From Ww85 sp963745765 (GTDB lineage: Bacteria > Desulfobacterota > Desulfobulbia > Desulfobulbales > Desulfocapsaceae), in assembly GCA_963745765.1 (NCBI GenBank), contig CAVUYQ010000035.1, forward strand, positions 1 to 28,926: 28,926 nt of DNA. Direction: 5' to 3'. Positions within the stretch are counted from its first letter, which is position 1, and each line of letters starts with the position of its first letter. Shown piece after piece: positions 14,794 through 23,738 of the stretch. Below the pieces are notes generated by a model. That model was not told the origin of the DNA, ran no database searches, and worked only from the letters and a program-made list of their open reading frames with translations. Made by a program: the position numbers and the translations under genes.

Positions 14794-16088
14794 TGGTGAG
14801 TCCATTCGTCTTCTGCATCATAGTGCTGCTCACGCTTGCTCTTCTTGGTCTGCCGATCGGGCTGTCAATGCTCGCCAGTTCGATTTTTTACCTCCTGCTG
14901 GTCGGGGCGGATATCGGCATAGCTGCCGAGCAGGTGCTCAACGGCCTGACCGGCAGCTATGTATTGCTGGCCGTGCCGCTTTTCATCCTGGCAGCCGATC
15001 TCATGAACACCGGCAGCCTCACGGATCGTTTGCTGAATTTTTGTCTCGTGCTGGTTGGTCGATTCCGTGGCGGACTGGGACACGTAAACGTTGTCTCGAA
15101 CGTTATCTTCGCCGGCATGTCCGGGTCGGCCGTGGCCGATGCGGTGGGCCTTGGCCGGATCATCATCGGCATGATGACACGCGATGGTAAATATCCTGTC
15201 GCCTATGCTGCCGCAATAACAGCGTGTTCAGCCGTCATCGGGCCCATTGTTCCGCCGTCGATACCGATGGTGATTTACGCCCTCGTCTCCGATGCGTCTA
15301 TCGGTTATCTCTTCCTGGGCGGCGTGGTGCCCGGACTGTTGCTGGGTGTGGTGTTCATGTGCACGAACACGATAATCTCACGCCGCAGAAAGTACCCGGT
15401 CGAGCAGTCTGTCCCAATGCGCGAAATTCCTCGCATCGCCTGGAGCGCATTCCCGGCTCTCATGCTCCCCGTCATTCTCCTTTTCGGCATCTACGGCGGC
15501 ATCATGACCCCGACCGAAGGAGCAGCGGCTGCCGCTGCCTATGCGCTTCTTGCGGCAGCCCTTTTCTATCGCGCCATCTCGCTTCGCCAGCTCTACAACG
15601 TCCTCTGCTCCAGTGCCAAAACGTCGACGGCCATTGGCATGCTTTTTGTCGGAGCATTGGCCTTCAACTACGTGGTGACCATCGAGAATATTCCGCTTTC
15701 AGTCCAGCACTTCATCAGTGGCTTTCAGCTGACAGCCACTGGCTTTCTGCTGCTGGTCAATCTCCTGCTTCTCGGGCTCGGCTGTCTGCTGGAGGGGAGT
15801 ACGATACTGCTGGTGATTGTGCCCATCCTCATACCGACCGCAAAGCTCCTGGGTGTCGATCTTGTCCATTTCGGTGTTGTTGTCGTCATCAATATCATGC
15901 TCGGGCTGGTAACGCCGCCGTTCGGTTTATTGCTCTTCGTCGTCGCCAACCTGACCAGGCAGCCGCTGGCATCCATTGTGCGCGAATGTCTGCCGTTCCT
16001 CTTTGCGGCGATACTAGTCCTGGTCCTTGCGACGTTCGTACCCGAAACGGTCCTGTGGTTGCCGAGGCTTATGGGATACAAGGGCTGA
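14793..16088 (+). CDS. dctM: TRAP transporter large permease subunit DctM
   Basis: A 431-residue protein with about twelve hydrophobic segments. Family motifs are GLPIGLSMLASSIFYLLL near the N-terminus, GGLGHVNVVSNVIFAGMSGS, AITACSAVIGPIVPPSIPMV, GIMTPTEGAAAAAAYALL and the C-terminal VNIMLGLVTPPFGLLLFV. It is the transporting subunit that moves a carboxylate with Na+. I chose the ATG at 14793 because it overlaps the dctQ stop and gives the normal N-terminus (MVSPFVFCIIVLLTLALLGL). The frame is intact. The 3' end faces the HMG-CoA-lyase-like gene on the other strand, 27 bases away. Confidence 0.94.
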   Translation: MVSPFVFCIIVLLTLALLGLPIGLSMLASSIFYLLLVGADIGIAAEQVLNGLTGSYVLLAVPLFILAADLMNTGSLTDRLLNFCLVLVGRFRGGLGHVNVVSNVIFAGMSGSAVADAVGLGRIIIGMMTRDGKYPVAYAAAITACSAVIGPIVPPSIPMVIYALVSDASIGYLFLGGVVPGLLLGVVFMCTNTIISRRRKYPVEQSVPMREIPRIAWSAFPALMLPVILLFGIYGGIMTPTEGAAAAAAYALLAAALFYRAISLRQLYNVLCSSAKTSTAIGMLFVGALAFNYVVTIENIPLSVQHFISGFQLTATGFLLLVNLLLLGLGCLLEGSTILLVIVPILIPTAKLLGVDLVHFGVVVVINIMLGLVTPPFGLLLFVVANLTRQPLASIVRECLPFLFAAILVLVLATFVPETVLWLPRLMGYKG

Positions 16089-16115
16089 CAATTTTTGCGA
16101 TGGATAAACTGCGGT

Positions 16116-17039
16116 CTAGCACGCGCACGAGGTTTTGAAGTCAAGTACGCGCTTCATTTTACCGGGCAGATTACGGTTCAAAATTTTTTCAAGAAATCTG
16201 ACGGCATCGACGACACGTGACACATCAATACCGGTATCTGCACCCACTGACTCAAACATATGCACGGCGTCTTCGGTCGGGACGTTGCCTGCTGCTCCCT
16301 TGATAAACGGGCAGCCGCCGATGCCCCCGGCGCACACGTCGAATATTCGCACGCCAGCCTCGTACCCGGCGAACATGTTGGCCATGCCGAGTCCTCTTGT
16401 ATCATGAAGATGCAGTGATAACTGAACATCGGGAAGTTCTCTTGAAACGAGCGAGACCAGGGAACGAACCGAAAGGGGTGTGGCCATACCGGTACTGTCT
16501 GCGAGGTTGATTTCCTGAGCGCCTGCGCTGGCCATCTGTATCGCCGCATCGAGAACAGAACGCTCAGATACGGCCCCCTCATAGACACACCCGAAAGCGC
16601 TCTGCAAGCCGGCGCGCACCTCAAGACCCTGTTTTAAGGCGTTCCTGATTAACCCGGTCATTGCCGATAGCGCTTCGGACGCTGATCTGTTGGCGTTTTT
16701 TCTGCTGTGACTGTCACTGACCGAAACAGACATGCTCACATGGGAAATGCCGCACTGCAGAGCCCGATCAAGTCCTTTCTCGTTAAGAATAAGCCCCGTT
16801 ATCTTTGTTGCCGTCTGCGGTCCGATGGCCCGAATCAGCTCATCGGTGTCCGCCATTTGCGGGACAATCTTCGGGTGAACGAAGGAGCCGACCTGAATTC
16901 TCTTGAGACCGGCTTTGAGCAGAAGGTTGAAGAGCGCTATTTTGTTATCGAGGCTAAAAACCTGTGACTCGAGCTGAAGTCCATCCCGCATGACTTCCTC
17001 TTCCAGAATAAGGTTTGTTTGTTGCCGATTGTTCTGCAC
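16116..17039 (-). CDS. HMG-CoA lyase-like acyl-CoA aldol lyase
   Basis: A 307-residue TIM-barrel enzyme of the HMG-CoA lyase group, which cleaves a beta-hydroxyacyl-CoA to acetyl-CoA and a ketoacid or ketone. The hallmarks are present: EEEVMRDGLQLE (Arg-Asp metal/base site), SVSDSHSRKNANRS, HLHDTRGLGMANMFAG (two metal-binding His) and AGGIGGCPFIKGAAGNVPTED with the catalytic Cys. Translation starts at a GTG (17039) with GAGGAGGAA upstream. It lies opposite to the genes on both sides, sharing the region 17040-17387 with the divergent aldehyde dehydrogenase. The true substrate need not be HMG-CoA; related enzymes in catabolic islands act on other acyl-CoAs. A partner CoA-transferase or ligase is not seen in the window. 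Confidence 0.88.
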   Translation of the reverse strand: MQNNRQQTNLILEEEVMRDGLQLESQVFSLDNKIALFNLLLKAGLKRIQVGSFVHPKIVPQMADTDELIRAIGPQTATKITGLILNEKGLDRALQCGISHVSMSVSVSDSHSRKNANRSASEALSAMTGLIRNALKQGLEVRAGLQSAFGCVYEGAVSERSVLDAAIQMASAGAQEINLADSTGMATPLSVRSLVSLVSRELPDVQLSLHLHDTRGLGMANMFAGYEAGVRIFDVCAGGIGGCPFIKGAAGNVPTEDAVHMFESVGADTGIDVSRVVDAVRFLEKILNRNLPGKMKRVLDFKTSCAC

Positions 17040-17387
17040 GATTATTCCTCCTCGATTTGTGATTTAGATCCATCATCAATGTTTTCTGCTCAATATGCCA
17101 ACGGTAGACAAGGACAGAATGTTGTCGGTGCATAGCTATTCGTCATAAAATAGAAAAACAGATAATGTCGCTATTTATAAATTGATTGTAACAGTTCCGT
17201 ATTGGAGGTTATTAACGAAAATATCACTTATTATTTGCATTGTCATTGGAAAAAATGGTAATAAAAGTGCGACTGGAAGTAATGTCGAAAGAAAAGTCAG
17301 CGCAGGGAAGCTGGTTGAGGTGATCTGTTTTTCGTGACGGTCGAACCCGAAGTCGAAAACAATGAGAGAAAGAACAGGAGACAAAGG
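17040..17387. promoter_or_regulatory. Divergent promoter region
   Basis: These 348 bases separate the GTG start of the lyase-like gene (-) from the ATG of the aldehyde dehydrogenase (+) and must contain both promoters. It is AT-rich at 17140-17260. AGGAG at 17376-17380 is the ribosome site for the + gene. I find no convincing long palindrome and no other gene. A start at 17334 for the + frame is possible but has no ribosome site. Confidence 0.55.
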
Positions 17388-18792
17388 ATGGCACGAGCAA
17401 TATCAGAAGAGGAAAAACAATATGCCCAGGAGTTGCTCGCACGGGCGCGGGTGGCTCAGAAGCAGATTGAAACATTGGATCAGGCAGCTGTTGACCGTGC
17501 AATTCAGGCCGTAGCCTGGGCGACCTCGAATGAGAAGACCTTCACCCGGCTGGCCCGCATGGGGGTTGATGAAAGTGGTCTCGGGGACTGGGAAGGCAGG
17601 CCGAACAAGCGCTTCAAGATCAAGGGTATTCTTCGCGATGCCCTGCGTCAGAAAAGTATGGGGATTGTGGAGGAGATACCGGAAAAAGGGTTGATCAAGT
17701 ATGCCAAGCCCGTCGGTGTCATCGTGGCCCTTGTGCCAACCACTAATCCGGCCTTAACGCCCCCGGGCATGGGCATCTATGCCTTGAAGGCAAAAAATGC
17801 GGTGGTATTCTCGCCGCATCCCCGGGCCAGGAATACGACAATCGAAACAGTGGCTGTCATGCGCAAGGCCTTGGAAAAAATAGGGTTGCCGGAAGATCTC
17901 TATATCTGTGCCGAACGGCCGTCTATCCCGCTCGCCCAGGAACTGATGGCTATCTGTGATCTTACCATTGCCACCGGTGGACCGGCCATGGCCAGGTCGG
18001 CACACAGTTCGGGCAAGCCGGCCTATGCAGCCGGCCAGGGAAACGCGACGATGGTCATCGATGAGACTGCCGATATAAAAGAAGCGGCGCATAACACCAT
18101 GCTCAGTAAAATGTCCGATTTCGGTTCCGGCTGCTCGGCTGACGGCAACCTGGTTGTCGAGGCAACCATCTACGATGCGTTTCTCGAACAACTGCAGCAG
18201 GAAGGCGGCTATCTGGTGACCGATGAAGAAAAGGCAAAGCTTGAGCCGGTGCTCTGGCAGGACGGCCACCGGACCATCGACACCATCGCCTGCCCCGCCC
18301 GGGTCATAGCAGAGAAGGCAGGTTTCACGATTCCTGAAGGCAAGAAGTTTCTCATTGTCAGGGAAGAGCGGATAGGCAAGGGAGTATCCGTTTTCCACCG
18401 AGAAACTTGGCACCCTGCTGTCGATATTCAAATACAGCGGGTTCGAGAATGCCTTGAAAATGGTGGAGCAAATTTATGCTACCCAGGGCAGGGGGCACTC
18501 ATGCGGCATCTACAGTTTCAATGACGAACACATCCATCAACTGGCGCTGACGGCACCGGTCAGCAGGATGATGGTCCGTCAGCCCCAGTCCAAGGCCAAT
18601 GCCGGCAGCTTCACAAACGGCATGCCGATGACTTCCAGCATGGGGTGCGGGGTCTGGGCCGGCAACATCAGCAACGAGAATATCTCTTTGAAGCACTACC
18701 TGAATTATACCTGGGTATCCCGGCCGACACCCGAGGACAAGCCCAGCGATGAAGAGTTGTACGGTGAGTTCTACAATACCGAGACCTGGTGA
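17388..18792 (+). pseudogene. Acylating aldehyde dehydrogenase (sulfoacetaldehyde dehydrogenase type), one frameshift
   Basis: Two frames form one protein of 467 residues. Frame 1 runs from the ATG at 17388 (AGGAG seven bases upstream) to about 18380: KYAKPVGVIVALVPTTNPAL, SSGKPAYAAGQGNATMVIDE, and the catalytic Cys249 in SDFGSGCSADGNLVV. Frame 2 continues with YPFSTEKLGTLLSIFKYSGF, QGRGHSCGIYSFNDEHIHQL and SMGCGVWAGN, and ends NTETW at 18792. Deleting one G from the GGG at 18380-18382 restores the frame exactly. The order of motifs, and the ending after SMGCG, match the CoA-acylating group that includes sulfoacetaldehyde dehydrogenase SauS, which turns an aldehyde into an acyl-CoA with NAD(P)+. 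The true substrate is open; no sulfonate gene is seen nearby. Confidence 0.85.
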
Positions 18793-18929
18793 ATTTGGTA
18801 AAACGGAAAAACTCAGACCATCAGTTGTCGTGACGGCCGGCAACATATGAGTTAACCGATGCTTGTCGTGCTTTTTTTTCTAGATCTTTAATCCCCCGGC
18901 AACGTGAGCCGGCAAAAACGGAGGAAACC

Positions 18930-20690
18930 ATGAGAGGTCCTGTCGCAAACCTGTTAGTTGATTATCTTGAAGATCGCGGAGTCAAACATATTTTCGGCCT
19001 GTGCGGTCATACGAATATTGCGGTACTGTCTGCACTGGAGAACAGTTCGATTAAATTCATCAATGTCCGTCACGAGCAGATTGCCGCGCATGCGGCTGAC
19101 GGTTATGCCAGGGTCACCGGGCGGGCTTCTGTGGTCATGACTCACCTGGGACCGGGGATGACCAATGCTGCAACGGGTGTTGCCAATGCAGCACTGGACT
19201 GTATCCCGATGGTGGTCATTGCCGGAGATATACCGAGTCATTACTACGGCAAGCATCCGCATCAGGAGGTTAACCTGCATGCGGACGGTGCCCAGTGTGA
19301 AATCTATCGTCCGTTCGTCAAGAGGGTATGGCGGGTGGAGCGTCCCGAGCTTCTGCCGGAAATCATGGAGAAGGCTTTCCAACTGGCGGAAAGCGGCCAG
19401 CCCGGGCCGGTTCTGGTCGATGTCCCCATGGACATCTTTTCCCTGGAAGTTGATGCTGAACTGTTCGAACGCCAGAAAAAGAATACCAGGGAACTTCGCA
19501 AACCATCGCTTGATGAAGCAACCGCAGAGGAGATCATCGATCGTCTGCTGGCGGCCAGGAAACCGGTAATTTATGCCGGAGGAGGGGTTTTGCTGGCAGA
19601 CGCCTCGGCGGAACTGCGGGAACTGGTTGATCTCCTCAGCCTGCCTGTTGCGCACAGCCTGATGGGCAAAGGCGCGCTGCCGGACGATCATCCATTCATT
19701 CTCGGGATGACCGGCTTCTGGGGTACCAGGTATATTAACGAAGCATGCCGTACCGCAGATCTTATTCTCGGGCTGGGGACCCGATTCAAGGAGGCGGACT
19801 GCAGTTCCTGGTATCCGGAGTACACCTTCGATATTGCCAATACTGCCTTTATACAGATCGACATCGAGCCAAGCGAGATAGGCCGTAATTATCCCGTAGC
19901 GATTGGAGCGGTTGCCGACCTCAAGCAGGCGCTTGGTGCTCTGCTGAAGGTTGCCCGCACGCGGGTACCGCAAGGCGTTGACAAAAAGGAACTGAAACGC
20001 GAGATCGCTCGAGACAGGGCGGCATTCAAACAACGCAATGTCGAAATGGAGCAAAGCAATGCCTTTCCGATGATGCCTGAGCGGATACTCGCCGAGGTGC
20101 GTGAAGTGCTGCCCCGGGACGCCATCATCACCACCGATGTCGGCTGGAACAAGAACGGAGTCGGCCAGCAGTTCCCCGTCTACGAACCCGGCAGTATCCT
20201 CATTCCGGGCGGTTTCGCCACCATGGGTTTTGGCGGAGCGGCAGCGCTCGGGGCCAAGCTGGCCAACCCCGGGAAAGTTGTCATCGCCCTGATTGGCGAT
20301 GGAGGGTTCGGGCAGAATCCGGCGTTGCTCGCTACTGCCCGGCATGAAAATATCGCGGTTATCTTTCTGATCATGGATAATGATGCCTTCGGCACGATTG
20401 CCGGACTCCAGAAGGCACATTTCAGCACGACCTTTGGAACCGTTTTTACAAAAGACGGGCAGTCAACCTCGCCGGATTATGCAGCGATCGCCCGGGCATA
20501 CGGTATCGAAGGGATAAGAGTTAACGCGGCCGAAGAATTCAAACCAGCCCTGATCAACGCGATTTCATTAAACAAGCCGGTTGTTTTAGAGGTACCGATG
20601 ATTAACAATCCGGTGCCGACAGACGGTCACTGGAATATCCTGGACATTTACTCGCCGGGTAAGAATATTTCCCATGTGAGCACTGATTGA
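18930..20690 (+). CDS. Thiamine-diphosphate-dependent 2-oxoacid decarboxylase/ligase-like enzyme
   Basis: A 586-residue enzyme of the acetolactate synthase/2-oxoacid decarboxylase superfamily. The N-terminal PYR domain carries the cofactor-activating glutamate at position 49 in VRHEQIAAHAADGYARVTG. A central domain follows (about 195-330). The C-terminal PP domain has the diphosphate motif GDG (456-458) ending in DN (483-484). A strong GGAGGA (18920-18925) precedes the ATG. It follows the aldehyde dehydrogenase by 137 bases on the same strand, which suggests that it makes the aldehyde that enzyme uses. Sequence does not place it in Xsc (sulfoacetaldehyde acetyltransferase) or in biosynthetic acetolactate synthase; there is no small regulatory subunit nearby. 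IolD-like ring hydrolases are another possibility, and its exact reaction is unknown. Confidence 0.87.
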   Translation: MRGPVANLLVDYLEDRGVKHIFGLCGHTNIAVLSALENSSIKFINVRHEQIAAHAADGYARVTGRASVVMTHLGPGMTNAATGVANAALDCIPMVVIAGDIPSHYYGKHPHQEVNLHADGAQCEIYRPFVKRVWRVERPELLPEIMEKAFQLAESGQPGPVLVDVPMDIFSLEVDAELFERQKKNTRELRKPSLDEATAEEIIDRLLAARKPVIYAGGGVLLADASAELRELVDLLSLPVAHSLMGKGALPDDHPFILGMTGFWGTRYINEACRTADLILGLGTRFKEADCSSWYPEYTFDIANTAFIQIDIEPSEIGRNYPVAIGAVADLKQALGALLKVARTRVPQGVDKKELKREIARDRAAFKQRNVEMEQSNAFPMMPERILAEVREVLPRDAIITTDVGWNKNGVGQQFPVYEPGSILIPGGFATMGFGGAAALGAKLANPGKVVIALIGDGGFGQNPALLATARHENIAVIFLIMDNDAFGTIAGLQKAHFSTTFGTVFTKDGQSTSPDYAAIARAYGIEGIRVNAAEEFKPALINAISLNKPVVLEVPMINNPVPTDGHWNILDIYSPGKNISHVSTD

Positions 20691-20730
20691 TTGGGATGTC
20701 CAGCTCCTCTCAGACCACTATAATACGGTA

Positions 20731-20770
20731 AGCCGCCTGGTTAGATCAACCGTGATCTAACCAGGCGGCT
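20731..20770 (+). terminator. Perfect 18-bp hairpin after the TPP-enzyme gene
   Basis: AGCCGCCTGGTTAGATCA (20731-20748) and its exact complement (20753-20770) with a 4-base loop (ACCG) form a long GC-rich stem, 41 bases after the stop codon and 14 bases before the regulator frame. It lacks a U-tract (CACCTTTATAAT follows), so it may act as a strong transcription barrier, a stability element or a binding site. Confidence 0.7.
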
Positions 20771-20783
20771 CACCTTTATAATC

Positions 20784-21482
20784 ATGGGGATGAGGAGCGG
20801 AGAATCTGAAAAAAAGGCAGGCGGGTCAAGGATTATGATTCAGACTGGAACCATGAATGTTTATGAGGCGTTGAAGAGTGATATCGTTATGGGGAATCTA
20901 TCTCCGGGCAGTAAACTCAAGATGGAAATGCTCAAGGCGCGTTACGGTATGGGGGTCAATGTTATCCGGGAAAGCCTTGCGCGACTGGCGACCGAGGACC
21001 TCGTCGATGCCGAGAACCAGAAAGGTTTCAGGGTAGCCCGGACTTCGGTCAGTCGGCTGAGAGATCTGGTTCGACTACGCATCCTCTTCGAATCCGACGG
21101 CGTAAAGCACTCGATTGAAAACGGCGGTATCGACTGGGAGACAAGCCTGGTGGCGGCGTATCACAAGCTTGAATATATTGAAAAGAAAATGCAGCAGGAC
21201 GAGGAAGCACATTGTCTCAACTGGTATGAATATGACCGGGACTTCCATAACTCATTGATATCCGCTTGTGGCTCACAGCTGCATATCGACTTCCATCGGC
21301 GCGTGTTCGAACAGTACCGCCAGTATGTAATGGTGGACCTGAAGACGAATGGATTTCGCGGAGCTGCCATTATCAAGGAGCATAAGGATATTCTCGAAGC
21401 CGCTCTCGCCAGGGACTACAATAAGTGTTGTGAGTCCATAGAACTTCATCTGCATAATTTTTTGGAGCAAATAGCTTCGTGA
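20784..21482 (+). CDS. GntR-family regulator with FCD effector domain
   Basis: A 232-residue regulator. The N-terminal winged helix shows GTMNVYEALKSDIVMGNLSP, LKARYGMGVNVIRESLARLA (helix-turn-helix) and KGFRVA at the wing. The C-terminal all-helical FCD domain (about 95-228) contains likely metal-binding residues in YDRDFHNSLI (Asp, His), IKEHKDILEAAL (His) and IELHLHNFLEQ (His), typical of FadR-type sensors of organic acids. The start is uncertain: 20784, or 20835 at MIQTGTMNVYEAL, which fits the family better but has only AAGG close by. It probably responds to the substrate or a product of this island and represses it. Confidence 0.87.
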   Translation: MGMRSGESEKKAGGSRIMIQTGTMNVYEALKSDIVMGNLSPGSKLKMEMLKARYGMGVNVIRESLARLATEDLVDAENQKGFRVARTSVSRLRDLVRLRILFESDGVKHSIENGGIDWETSLVAAYHKLEYIEKKMQQDEEAHCLNWYEYDRDFHNSLISACGSQLHIDFHRRVFEQYRQYVMVDLKTNGFRGAAIIKEHKDILEAALARDYNKCCESIELHLHNFLEQIAS

Positions 21483-21988
21483 AAGATCGGGGCGACCGGT
21501 CAACGCACGAATGGAAAACGCCTGAATAAAAATAGATCTCAAAAATAAGGTGGTTCTCGTCCCGGGGTCAAGCAGAGGTATTGGCTGGATGAGCCTGCCT
21601 CTATCGCGGCGATGGTTGCTTTTCTGGCCTCTTCGCACGCTGTCGGCACAAACGGTGCAATAATTGAAATGGACGGTGGATCGAACCGGGGAGGATACTG
21701 GTCGGCAGTAAAGCCGATCTTATGATATGTAATCTTACCATTTAGCACGTGTGGTTGGGCTGGGTCCAGCTGTCGTTTTGATTTGCTTTTAATGATCCGC
21801 GGGGTTATCCTGTCAGGCGGAACGTTCTGCTCTTTGTAAGAACAGGACCTTGTGCTGCAGAATGAAAAGGAGAGATAATGTGTTTCCGGCTCTGTTCAGA
21901 CAGGATGTAACCAGTGCGTGATTCCAATGAATATCGGTCCGGGAAAAGCAGGGACATAAGACGAATATAACGATAGGAATTCACACTG
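21483..21988. other. Intergenic region with an SDR relic
   Basis: This stretch of about 500 bases between the two regulators contains the internally deleted SDR relic (21532-21725). The remainder (21726-21988) precedes the IclR gene and probably carries its promoter. Short inverted GTTCT...AGAAC halves near 21831-21851 could be a regulatory site but are weak. No other gene is seen. Confidence 0.5.
21532..21725 (+). pseudogene. Short-chain dehydrogenase with a large internal deletion
   Basis: The N-terminal Rossmann start (DLKNKVVLVPGSSRGIGW, 21535-21588) is directly followed, in a different frame, by an SDR C-terminus (DEPASIAAMVAFLASSHAVG, then IIEMDGGSNRGGYW to the stop at 21723-21725). 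About 180 residues, including the catalytic Ser-Tyr-Lys, are missing, and the start codon is ATA. The gene once encoded a complete SDR and was reduced to its two ends. Confidence 0.75.
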
Positions 21989-22777
21989 GTGCTAAAAGAT
22001 AAACAGAATAATACATCGTCGGCGCCTCTTGTTGACAGTCTTGCAACTGCTCTCAGTCTCCTTAATTATTTTACCGTCAAGGAACCGGAACTCTCTCTTC
22101 GCGAGTTAAGCGAAAAATCTGGACTCTATAAAAGCCGTATTCACCGCCTGTGCGCCACTCTCGTTGTGTCTGATTTTCTCATTCGTATGCCTTCATCAAC
22201 ATACCGGCTCGGTCCAAAACTTATGGCTCTCGGGAAAATTTATGAGAACACCAATACCCTCGTAATGATTTCCCGGCCTATCATGAAGCAATTGGCGGAG
22301 GAGGCGGGTGAGTCTGTCGCTCTTTTCCAACTCGATGGAGAGACATCCTTTTGTCTCTCGCGTGAATACGGATCTTCAAGTCTTGTGTTCACTATTCAGG
22401 AAGGGGATAACATGGAATTGCACGCCTCTGCCGCCGGCAGGGTCTTGCTGACCTATGGCTCAGCAGAGTTGCGCAAGAAAATCCTCAGCCAAACCAAATT
22501 CGAGAAATTTACTTCCGAGACAATTACCGACCCGGAGGAAATAAAGAAAGAACTTCATGTGGTTAGAAAACGGGGGTATGCGGTCAACAGGGGAGAACGG
22601 GAACTTGAAGTTGCTGCCATCGCTGCACCTATCTTCAATCATGACAACAAAGTCGATTCAACCCTTGCCATTGTCGGTCCGGTGCAACGTTTTTCCATCG
22701 ATCGTGAGGAAAACATCGTGAAAAGCCTATTGCAGGCGACACGGAGAATCTCTGAGTTGCTTGGAGCTCCTGTGTGA
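21989..22777 (+). CDS. IclR-family transcriptional regulator
   Basis: A 262-residue regulator. The N-terminal winged helix covers about 13-75 (LATALSLLNYFT, LSLRELSEKSGLYKSRIHRL, STYRLGPKLMALG). The C-terminal effector domain, about 90-260, has LAEEAGESVALFQLDGE, ELHASAAGRVLLTYG, the signature region RKRGYAVNRGERELEVAAIAAPI and a closing helix. It starts at a GTG (21989) with AGGAA ten bases upstream. IclR proteins commonly control aromatic, quinate/shikimate-type and organic-acid catabolism (for example PcaR, PobR and QsuR types). The location directly ahead of the SDR and the dehydroquinase relic makes it the likely regulator of the right half of the island. Confidence 0.92.
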   Translation: MLKDKQNNTSSAPLVDSLATALSLLNYFTVKEPELSLRELSEKSGLYKSRIHRLCATLVVSDFLIRMPSSTYRLGPKLMALGKIYENTNTLVMISRPIMKQLAEEAGESVALFQLDGETSFCLSREYGSSSLVFTIQEGDNMELHASAAGRVLLTYGSAELRKKILSQTKFEKFTSETITDPEEIKKELHVVRKRGYAVNRGERELEVAAIAAPIFNHDNKVDSTLAIVGPVQRFSIDREENIVKSLLQATRRISELLGAPV

Positions 22778-22997
22778 TACCATGAGCGATCCTGCGGTTA
22801 CTCCTCTCAAAAATAGCAGCCTGATTGGAGTACTCCCTTTCATCCCCGTTCTGACTGGTGGTTGACTGGATCGAGCACAACATCTGATGCATCAGGCAGC
22901 AGTGAGAAAGGTTATGGCGAAGCGGATAAATGGGTACTGTACGAACTAACGGGGAGCCGGGCACCTAACCAGGAATATAACTATTAAAGGATGAAAG

Positions 22998-23738
22998 ATG
23001 GAAAAAAATTTGTCGGGGCAAACGGCTATCGTTACTGGCGGTGCGCGCGGTATTGGTCTGGGAATTGCCAGAGAACTGGCTCATCGGGGCTGCAGGGTCG
23101 CTTTGTGGGACCTTTCATTCGATTCTTTCGATGGCTCTACTGCGGGTTTTACTCCGGTGCTGCTGCAAAAAGTAGATGTTGCTGATCTGGCTGCTGTGCA
23201 GGAAGGATATGCCGAAAGTGTAAAGGCCTTGGGACAGATCGATATTTTCATCAATAACGCGGGCATAAACGGCCCCGTGATCGATAGCTGGGAATACCCG
23301 ACAGAAGCCTGGGACAAGGTCCTTCAGGTGAACCTGACAGGTATATTTTATTGCACGAAAACCGTTGTTCCCGATATGCGTGCCCGCAAGAGCGGACGCA
23401 TTGTCAATATCGCTTCCATGGCCGGCAAAAATGGCGTTCCCGGTATTTGTGCCTATGCCGCGGCCAAGGGTGGCCTCATTGCCTTCACCAAGACTGTTGC
23501 CCGTGAATTGGCCGGTAGCGGGGTTTTTGTAAACGCTGTCGCGCCGGCATTGACAGAGACCGAACTGTTTGCCCAGATGACCCCCGAGCACATTAAAGCA
23601 ATGACCGCTAAAATCCCCATGGGGCGTGCGGTTAAAATTGAGGACGTTGCCAGGATGGTGGCCTGGATAGCGAGCCCGGAATGCAGTTTTACAACCGGTT
23701 TCACCTTCGATGTCTCAGGAGGCCGTGCGGTGTATTAG
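22998..23738 (+). CDS. Short-chain dehydrogenase/reductase (intact)
   Basis: A 246-residue classical SDR. Cofactor motif TGGARGIG (13-20), Asp38 at the end of the second strand (ALWDLS), which favours NAD(H), NNAG (86-89), catalytic Ser140 (NIASMAG) and YAAAK (Tyr153, Lys157). The C-terminus PECSFTTGFTFDVSGGRAVY is of FabG type. An AAAGGATG ribosome site is close to the ATG. It likely oxidises a secondary alcohol on the pathway substrate. It lies between the IclR regulator and the dehydroquinase relic. Two further SDR relics elsewhere in the window suggest that several SDRs were once present. Confidence 0.92.
   Translation: MEKNLSGQTAIVTGGARGIGLGIARELAHRGCRVALWDLSFDSFDGSTAGFTPVLLQKVDVADLAAVQEGYAESVKALGQIDIFINNAGINGPVIDSWEYPTEAWDKVLQVNLTGIFYCTKTVVPDMRARKSGRIVNIASMAGKNGVPGICAYAAAKGGLIAFTKTVARELAGSGVFVNAVAPALTETELFAQMTPEHIKAMTAKIPMGRAVKIEDVARMVAWIASPECSFTTGFTFDVSGGRAVY

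Noticed and set aside
14735..16138. Long + strand frames in other phases over dctQM
   Set aside because: The correct frame encodes conserved DctM motifs; the others are rich in Arg, His, Ser and Cys, as expected of shadow frames in GC-rich coding DNA.
18954..20420. 488-codon - strand frame over the TPP-enzyme gene
   Set aside because: The + strand has the complete TPP motifs and a ribosome site; the antisense frame shows no family features.
18930..20690. Assignment of the TPP enzyme as sulfoacetaldehyde acetyltransferase (Xsc)
   Set aside because: Although it lies beside a SauS-type dehydrogenase, its N-terminal region does not follow the Xsc pattern, and no phosphate acetyltransferase or sulfonate gene is nearby.
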